A stretch of DNA of 13,130 bases from Pavlovales sp. CCMP2436 (lineage: Eukaryota; Haptophyta; Pavlovophyceae; Pavlovales). Location of the stretch: assembly GCA_026770615.1 (NCBI GenBank), contig MU631723.1, forward strand, positions 126,004 to 139,133, read 5' to 3'. Every line of letters starts with the position of its first letter. The stretch's first letter is position 1. Below the pieces are notes generated by a model. It ran no database searches, was not told the DNA's origin, and worked only from the letters and a program-made list of their open reading frames with translations. The position numbers were made by a program, and so were the translations under genes. Shown here in pieces: positions 6,977 to 13,130 of this stretch.

Positions 6977-7561
6977 CGAGAAACACGCACGACGTGGTCG
7001 GCTAGTGGCCCACAGCCCGGTGGAGCTGCTCCAGACTCGGCAACAAAGTTGTATACCATAATTATAAATAAGCAGAAATGAAAAAAAAGATGCAGCTGTC
7101 AGCAGCATAAAATTTCATCCTATTATAATAACTAACGAGATTCTGCTAATTTTTGTGTATTGCCTATCATTGGCTGCATCCGTACGTCTAGAAACATTGA
7201 AAGGCTGCTGATGTAATTCCATAAATATAATATGAACATAACAACTTGGCTGCCAGCTAGCTACACTAGAGCACCGTCGGATTGGGCCGAAGTCTGTTGG
7301 CTAGCCGGTTGGCATCCACTGCTAGCCGGCGGGGATGCACCAAACAAGCTATGAAGTCGCGCGCGGGCCTGCATCGCGTGCCCGCCACCCGGACTCGAGT
7401 AAAGGGCGACGGTAGAGAGCACGCGCGACAGAAAAATCATCGGAAGCAATTGGGGGTGAAACCACCAGCTGGGTTGCCTGTCCACCACCCGTCTCGGCAG
7501 ATGGCTCCACCAATCGTGCCTTCCCGCAGCGCTAGCGAGTCGGCCACGCCACGCGCCCGCC
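6977..7561. other. Intergenic spacer downstream of OTC
   Basis: AT-rich from about 7050 to 7260, including a poly-A tract near 7079-7088, then GC-richer towards the OTC 3' end. A short repeat occurs at 7301-7340, where GCTAGCCGG appears twice with GGCATCC and GGGATGC nearby. The remainder of the hydrolase gene is not found here. No gene is supported. Confidence 0.55.
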
Positions 7562-9031
<1,470 letters not shown>

Positions 9032-9084
9032 GGTCGTGCGTGCGTGGATACACGCACGCCGATCGGATCCCCTCCGACACAGAA

Positions 9085-9092
9085 TTTTAAAA
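9085..9092 (-). promoter_or_regulatory. TATA-like element upstream of OTC
   Basis: TTTTAAAA in otherwise GC-rich sequence, about 54 bases upstream of the first OTC ATG, followed on the minus strand by TCTGTG. Position suits a core promoter, but the motif is weak and no transcript start is known. Confidence 0.3.
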
Positions 9093-9550
9093 GGGGCGCC
9101 GCTTCAGTTGCCGCTTCACTGCTTCAGAACGAGACTCCTGGAACCGGATCGACTGCCTGCGCTGAGTGACTGACTGCGCGGTCGCCCACACGCTCGATGA
9201 CCGCCTTTGACTGCATGCAACTCACTGTCTGCTGCCCTGGGCTGGAGAATCAACCTTTGGTTGCACGACCGGGGTCGCCACCAGTGTGGGGGTGGCGTTC
9301 AGTGTGGGGCAGGGGCGGAGGAGGAGCCCCCGATCCTGGTCCCACATTGGGGCGCGCAGCGGCAGACGGTCCTCGTTCTCGGCCTCGTCAGATCTCTTTC
9401 TTCCATCTCACCAAAGTACGAAACGAAAACGTAATTAATAACAATTTTAAATTCAGCGGATGGTATGTACTAATTTGTGTAGCTATATTACCTAAATTAG
9501 CCTGTACATGTATGTGCGCGTACAAGCTAATAGATATGAGCAATTTAGCT
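9093..9550. other. Intergenic region upstream of OTC
   Basis: No supported gene. GC-rich up to 9400, with AGTGTGGG words at 9280-9310, then abruptly AT-rich from 9420. A plus-strand ORF of 120 codons (9197-9559) crosses this composition change and shows no family resemblance. Confidence 0.5.
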
Positions 9551-9583
9551 TATATGTAACTTACATATAACTTCTTGTCACAT
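9551..9583. repeat. AT-rich palindrome related to the MITE centre, inverted
   Basis: TATATGTAA-C-TTACATATA (9551-9569) is a perfect palindrome. Read on the minus strand, 9583-9551 begins ATGTGACAAG and continues with GTTATATGT, closely matching the MITE centre at 9684-9714 with one gap and a few changes. Confidence 0.65.
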
Positions 9584-9610
9584 TTTGCCCAGTGTATGAC
9601 CCCCTCAGCG

Positions 9611-9767
9611 GCCGGCTCTTAGAAAAGGCGTAACGTACGGGGATTATCCGCGGTATCCGTGGGGCCCCGTGGGCCCCCGGGCTATGTGACAAGTTAGTTA
9701 TATGTTAGTCACATAGGCGCCTCCGGCGGGGCCCCCGGGGGCCCTGCGGGGCTTTCTAAGAGCCGGC
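9611..9767. mobile_element. MITE-like foldback element, 157 bp
   Basis: Perfect 15-bp terminal inverted repeats GCCGGCTCTTAGAAA (9611-9625) and TTTCTAAGAGCCGGC (9753-9767). The direct repeat TCAGCG flanks both ends (9605-9610 and 9768-9773), as expected of a target-site duplication of 6 bp (7 bp if the element is taken one base shorter). Nested inverted repeats at 9671-9681 with 9734-9744 (GGGCCCCCGGG) and at 9682-9690 with 9708-9716 (CTATGTGAC) let it fold into a long hairpin. It has no coding capacity, so it is non-autonomous; the parent transposase family is unknown. Confidence 0.85.
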
Positions 9768-9918
9768 TCAGCGGGCCCCAGAGTGTGCGGCCGCCGATGG
9801 GAGGGGTCGCGAGGCGATTCGAAGGATAATCCAGCCCAGCAGCCACGCGGGCCAGATGCCGGTGGAGCGCGCCTGCCGGCTGAGTCCGCTAGCTGCCGGC
9901 CGGCCAGACCTACAGTAG

Positions 9919-10803
9919 TTAAAGGCCGGCGAGCGCCTGCCGTGAGCTCTCCAAATTCGAAGCCATCGTCAGCAGCGCGCTGTTGACAATGCTCGGTCGC
10001 TCGAGCATGACCATATGAGAGGCGCGTCCGACCGAGAGGAAGGCGCTCGGCCCGCTGAGCCGCGCGGCCCACTGCCGCCCGCGCTCGCACGGGATCACAA
10101 GATCGCCCTCGCCGTGTATCGCGAGGACGGGGCAGCGCATCGAAGCGAGCGCGTCTGCCGAAGCCCACTTCATCTGCCAGTAGTGGGCCTTGCACATGAA
10201 CATATTATTTGCGGCAGATATGGCATCGCCCTGCGCCACGATGTCCTGTGGCGTTTCGGGGTGGTACGCCTGCTTCCGGAATCCAGCAGTCAATAGTGGC
10301 TGAATAGCCAAGAGTGCGAGTTCCGGGAGCGCAAAAATCCCGAGCTGACTCATCACCTCGTCGCCGGCCGAGGTCGAGATGAGCACGAGCGCGGCCGGCA
10401 GCAGGTGCGGCTTGGCCTGCAGCATATCGACGGTCAGCGAGCACCCAAAGCTGTGTGCGATAATAAGCACTGGTATTTTAGCGTCGCCGTCGCGGAGCAG
10501 TTCGAGCGCCGCCTCAACGTCTGCCGCGAGCTCTAGAGAATTGTAGGCCGACCACGTGCGCGGCTTGTCGCTGCCGCCACAACCCAGCCAGTCGTACGCG
10601 AGGAGACTCGTCCGCTCGCGCGCCGCGAGCGCGCGCACCTGCTCGCGGTACTGCACCATGGACGCGGCGCTCCCGTGCACGAGGAGGACGCGCAGCGACG
10701 GCTTCGGCGCGGGCAGGTGCAGCAGGCGCACGTGGCGGCCGGGCCGGAGCTCGTGCCGCCGCGCGCCGGCAAAGACATCATCCGCCGGCCCGGGCTCCCC
10801 CAT
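9919..10803 (-). CDS. ABHD8-like alpha/beta hydrolase
   Basis: Serine hydrolase of the alpha/beta-fold family, 294 residues, substrate unknown. Visible: the first strand and oxyanion region VLLVHGSAASM (H43-G44), then AYDWLGCGGSDKP, and the nucleophile elbow IIAHSFGCS with Ser118 (Ala in place of the usual first Gly of GxSxG). The acid is in AIHGEGDLVIP (Asp234) and the base in GRASHMVMLERP (His263). The full catalytic triad is present. The SHMVMLE-P-VN ending and the LLTAGFRKQ cap segment resemble animal ABHD8 more than generic hydrolases, which is a judgement from memory. Single exon; the start ATG at 10803 is the only one ahead of the fold. No signal peptide or membrane span is evident. 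A broken copy of its 5' end lies inverted at 6810-6976. Confidence 0.88.
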   Translation of the reverse strand: MGEPGPADDVFAGARRHELRPGRHVRLLHLPAPKPSLRVLLVHGSAASMVQYREQVRALAARERTSLLAYDWLGCGGSDKPRTWSAYNSLELAADVEAALELLRDGDAKIPVLIIAHSFGCSLTVDMLQAKPHLLPAALVLISTSAGDEVMSQLGIFALPELALLAIQPLLTAGFRKQAYHPETPQDIVAQGDAISAANNMFMCKAHYWQMKWASADALASMRCPVLAIHGEGDLVIPCERGRQWAARLSGPSAFLSVGRASHMVMLERPSIVNSALLTMASNLESSRQALAGL

Positions 10804-11145
10804 GAGTCAAGAAGAGAAAAACAGGGTGGTGCGGAAACCGGAAACTGGCCCCAGGTCTGGATTGTTGAAACGGGCCCGGGGTCGTACTTGGGCTTGGAAA
10901 CCTCAGGGGGTTTCTCGCACCGAATGAAGCACGATTTTCCGTGTGCCAAACGTTGAGCAGAGTGACATCGGGTTCATGTGTTGTAATTTTGTTGCGTCAT
11001 CGAGCACACTTTCTGACTCGTGTGAAAGAACTCCTACGGGTCGCTCCAACGGATGAGACACGCGGTCTATGGCCGAGAGTCGACCTCATGCTATATGTTG
11101 TGATATTATCAGTTATATATACACACATCGCCAGGCAGAATCCCC
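10804..11145. other. Intergenic spacer upstream of the hydrolase gene
   Basis: No supported gene. Plus-strand open frames here are antisense continuations of the hydrolase shadow. It should contain the hydrolase promoter. A TTATATATA run near 11112-11120 lies close to the 3' end of the next minus-strand ORF and is not positioned as a hydrolase TATA box. Confidence 0.5.
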
Positions 11146-11814
11146 CTACACACGATATACGTGATCTGCTGATTGCTGTTCAGCGTCGGTCTCGTTGCGC
11201 GCCAATGCGGCCGCGTGGCTCTCGTTGCGAGACTTGTACCGCGCTCTGTTGCGCGTGCGCCAGCTCGCAAAGGCCGCTTCGCCAGCGCTGGCCGTCAGCG
11301 GTTCCTCCCACTCGGCGCCGCTTTCCGCGCACGCCTGTCGCAGCTCATCCACGATGTCGATGCGCGCTTGCGCCAGCGCGTGCCGTTCGAGCCTCCCGAT
11401 GCTGCCCTCGCCCGTCGGCGCGGCCTCGTACGCCACGGCCCACTGAGCGCACCGCACCTGCAACGCAGCGTCGGTCTCGTTGCGCGCCAATGCGGCTGCG
11501 TGGCTCTCTTTGCGAGACTTGTACCGCGCTCTGTTGCGCGTGCGCCAGCTCGCAAAGACGTCGCCAGCGCTGGCCGTCGGCGGCTCCTCCCACTCGGCGC
11601 CGGTCTCCGCGCATGCCTGTCGCAGCTCAACCACGATGTCGTTGCGCGCTTGCGCTCGCTTGCGGTTGGGGGCCATGGGCGAGACGGCCGGGATTGGCGG
11701 GTTGCGGGTGGACTTGCGCAAATGGCATTCGACACCGCACTTGCTCGCACGACAGCCACGCGCTCGATGTGGGCAGACATACGACGAGAAGGCGAGCACA
11801 AGCTGAAGCAGCAT
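11146..11814 (-). CDS. Uncharacterised protein with a tandem 95-codon duplication
   Basis: I do not recognise this protein. From the ATG at 11814 it has 222 residues. The frame is open further upstream to a stop near 12054 without another ATG, so the true 5' part may be an exon. An alternative start at 11676 (MAPNRKRAQAR) would give 176 residues. Near the N-terminus is a Cys/His-rich patch (YVCPHRARGCRASKCGVECH then LRKS) that resembles a degenerate zinc finger. Two repeats follow, each with ELRQACAE, GAEWEEP, TASAG, FASWRTRNRARYKSR and ESHAAALARNETDA; the repeat phase is 285 bp, exactly 95 codons. Copies differ by both silent and replacement changes and a 3-bp indel, so the frame has been kept. 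Zinc-finger tails of this look occur in algal retroelements, and a retroelement fragment lies 0.9 kb away. A TE-derived gene is possible. Confidence 0.5.
   Translation of the reverse strand: MLLQLVLAFSSYVCPHRARGCRASKCGVECHLRKSTRNPPIPAVSPMAPNRKRAQARNDIVVELRQACAETGAEWEEPPTASAGDVFASWRTRNRARYKSRKESHAAALARNETDAALQVRCAQWAVAYEAAPTGEGSIGRLERHALAQARIDIVDELRQACAESGAEWEEPLTASAGEAAFASWRTRNRARYKSRNESHAAALARNETDAEQQSADHVYRV
11181..11660. repeat. Tandem duplication, 285-bp phase
   Basis: The segment from 11181 recurs from 11466 for about 190 bp (CAGCGTCGGTCTCGTTGCGC in both) with around ten substitutions and one 3-bp gap. The offset is 285 bp and preserves the minus-strand reading frame. Confidence 0.9.
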
Positions 11815-11895
11815 GCGACGTGTCAGACACGCTTGAGCGCCCGCTTGAAGATGAGCCGCTTGAATGAATGCGGCGTGAATGTTGGCGTTGTAGGA

Positions 11896-11967
11896 GGCGG
11901 GCTGGGCGGCGGGCTGGGCAGTGGGCTCGGCGACGGGCTGGGCGGCGTGCTGGGCGGCGGGCTCGGC
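11896..11967. repeat. 12-bp minisatellite, six units
   Basis: Six 12-bp units of consensus GGCGGGCTGGGC, ending in partial units. In the minus frame of the neighbouring ORF it would encode an AAQP-type repeat (AAEPAAQHAAQPVAEPTAQP); in another minus frame it would encode SPPP-type repeats. The unit length of 12 keeps every frame open, so openness here is weak evidence of coding. Confidence 0.9.
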
Positions 11968-12054
11968 GGCGGCGCTCGCTCGACGGCGGGTTGCGGCGCG
12001 CAGGGACGAGCGGAAGCCGGAAGATACTGCGGCGCGAAAAGTGGCGGTATTAGT

Positions 12055-12666
12055 TTAAACGTGATTAAACGTTCGATTCAGCCAGTAGGTTGTTGTAACT
12101 ATTGTTTGTACTGGGTGTCAGTTGACGTTTTCTAAATATTGTCAGTTGTAAATATTGTTTGCCTGTGAGATCTCTGTGCACCATCGGCCTGGCCTCCTCT
12201 GGGGGGAGGTGTAGCACACGGGTTGGCAGGTCTGCGTTGATTATCGCTCCAGCACCGACGCCAACCTCCTGTTGCATCTCGAGCCAGCAGCAGAGGAACG
12301 CCTGTCCCTGCCGTGGTGGCGGTAGCGATCTATTCAACCTGAACGTGGTCCCGTCCAGATTGGGTGAGGGAGTCGGGAGCCTACTCCTGGCTCTGTCTGG
12401 TACCTTATCGGAATGCCCGGGATTGAAATATCCCGGCTCCTTCTCGAGTCTTCTACGGCTGCTTCGTTGCCTGTTCATCGCATTTCATCAGGGTCTCTTA
12501 CTTACTAAGAGATCTTGTGACACAGCTTCAGCGCCGCCTCACTGCTCTCTCACTGCTCATGCATCTTGACTCTCCGTAGCTTACCTCACAGCTTTCTCTC
12601 TCTCTCTAGCTGCCTTCGACGCTCACGCGTCTCGGACTCTGATCCGCTCTTAGCTCGTGCTTGCGG
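12055..12666. other. Region downstream of the retroelement fragment
   Basis: A 137-codon minus-strand ORF (12478-12065) has no recognisable domain and may be 3' sequence of the retroelement. Local features are a small hairpin CCGGGAT-TGAAAT-ATCCCGG near 12418-12437 and a TC microsatellite at 12594-12607. The AT-rich end near 12120-12160 contains AAATATTG twice. No gene is firmly supported. Confidence 0.5.
12594..12607. repeat. TC dinucleotide microsatellite
   Basis: About six and a half TC units in a row, about 60 bases past the stop codon of the retroelement frame. Confidence 0.8.
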
Positions 12667-13130
12667 TCAACCGCGCTCGCATCTCAACAGTCTGGGGAGG
12701 CCTGGTCGCGGCAAGTGCAGGTATGACCGCCAGCCATGCGCGCGCATGTCCAGGAAGGAGTTCCGTCCTACTTCGAGCGCGACTTGCAGCAGCTCGAGCA
12801 TGCCGCGCTGCGTAATGGTGCCGGTCGGCTCGTCCACGATGTCAAGGAAGTTGGGCACTGCCTGGGTCATGGCGCCACAGAAAGCGGCAGGCGCGATGTC
12901 GACCATGCGTCGAAGTCCGGCGCCCCGGTAGCAGCGGGGGAGTGCGAGGCGGGCAGTGGCAAGCTGGTCGTCGTCGAGCGAGACTCCCAGTGCGTGTGTC
13001 GCCTGCGTGTGGATGATCGCGTCGAAGCGTGTGCACGCATCGCGCGCCTGGTCCGGGTAGCAGTGGTGGGCAAAGTACTCAAATTTGCGTGCGGTGGAGA
13101 AGAGCGTTAGCAGCCAGAGCTGTTGCTTGT
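12667..13130 (-). CDS. Retroelement polyprotein, C-terminal fragment (partial)
   Basis: Open minus-strand frame entering from the right edge and ending at TGA (12667-12669), about 153 codons. It reads KQQLWLLTLFSTARKFEYFA, then HHCYPDQARDACTRFDAII, then ATARLALPRCYRGAGLRRM and VDIAPAAFCGAMTQAVPNF. The order (helical segment, then ARL-P-x-x-x-G-x-GLR, then APAAF-G) is what I recall from the region after the reverse-transcriptase domain in LINE-like elements of algae and oomycetes. The catalytic core would lie beyond the edge. No stop or frameshift breaks this piece, so the element may be intact or recently active. Class assignment within retroelements is uncertain. Confidence 0.6.
   Translation of the reverse strand, partial: KQQLWLLTLFSTARKFEYFAHHCYPDQARDACTRFDAIIHTQATHALGVSLDDDQLATARLALPRCYRGAGLRRMVDIAPAAFCGAMTQAVPNFLDIVDEPTGTITQRGMLELLQVALEVGRNSFLDMRAHGWRSYLHLPRPGLPRLLRCERG

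Noticed and set aside
9197..9559. 120-codon plus-strand ORF
   Set aside because: Spans a sharp GC-to-AT composition change and has no family resemblance or neighbour support.
11822..12080. Minus-strand frame encoding a PPSPPPS-type proline-rich stretch
   Set aside because: It arises from the 12-bp minisatellite in a second frame and stops soon after at 11822. The frame that joins the downstream 222-residue ORF reads AAQP instead, and 12-bp units keep all frames open.
11173..12135. 320-codon plus-strand ORF with GGGL repeats
   Set aside because: Antisense to the repeat-containing minus frame. The repeats read more like a protein (balanced, with Trp, Glu and Lys) on the minus strand, and the plus translation is Arg/Ala/Leu-heavy.
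12450..12492. CTGATGA on the minus strand as a hammerhead ribozyme core
   Set aside because: The matching GAAA core and stems I to III are not present at workable distances.

Overview
The window is eukaryotic nuclear DNA, most likely from a unicellular flagellated alga. Supporting signs are spliced genes, GC-rich exons set in AT-rich spacers, an axonemal gene (DRC11/IQCA1 type), an AP2-domain protein typical of algae and plants, an ornithine carbamoyltransferase whose N-terminus looks like a signal peptide plus a basic targeting tail, and traces of mobile elements. The possible bipartite leader and two inferred GC-AG introns lean towards an alga with a secondary plastid (haptophyte or stramenopile-like). 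The sequence alone does not settle the lineage.

Layout from left to right. (1) 87-1385, minus: 5' part of a DRC11/IQCA1-like nexin-dynein regulatory complex gene, with a 14-nt first coding exon, a 288-bp intron and a long second exon; the rest lies off the left edge. (2) 1386-2608: no recognisable gene, but a 79-bp direct repeat and a perfect-but-one 57-bp tandem duplication. (3) 2609-3607, plus: O-phosphoseryl-tRNA(Sec) kinase (PSTK), implying selenocysteine synthesis; a 40-bp inverted repeat brackets the gene. (4) 4467-4904, minus: a 145-residue protein I do not recognise. (5) 5658-6356, plus: a protein with two AP2 domains, preceded by structured upstream DNA. (6) 6474-6976: gene debris, namely a short minus-strand ORF back to back with a frameshifted fragment of an alpha/beta hydrolase gene. 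(7) 7562-9031, minus: three-exon ornithine carbamoyltransferase. (8) 9551-9773: palindromic AT-rich sequence and a 157-bp MITE-like element with terminal inverted repeats and a target-site duplication. (9) 9919-10803, minus: intact ABHD8-like alpha/beta hydrolase, whose first exon region is the relative of the fragment in (6). (10) 11146-12051, minus: an open frame with an internal 95-codon tandem duplication and an in-frame 12-bp minisatellite. (11) 12667-13130, minus: C-terminal part of a retroelement reverse-transcriptase-type polyprotein, cut by the right edge.

The genes belong to unrelated pathways (cilium, selenocysteine, transcription, arginine/urea cycle, lipid or ester hydrolysis). 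There is no operon-like organisation. I found no convincing new multi-gene system. The features most worth following up are the OTC gene architecture (GC-AG introns, duplicated acceptor, hairpin over the first AUG), the inverted repeat around PSTK, the hydrolase 5'-end duplication and the MITE.
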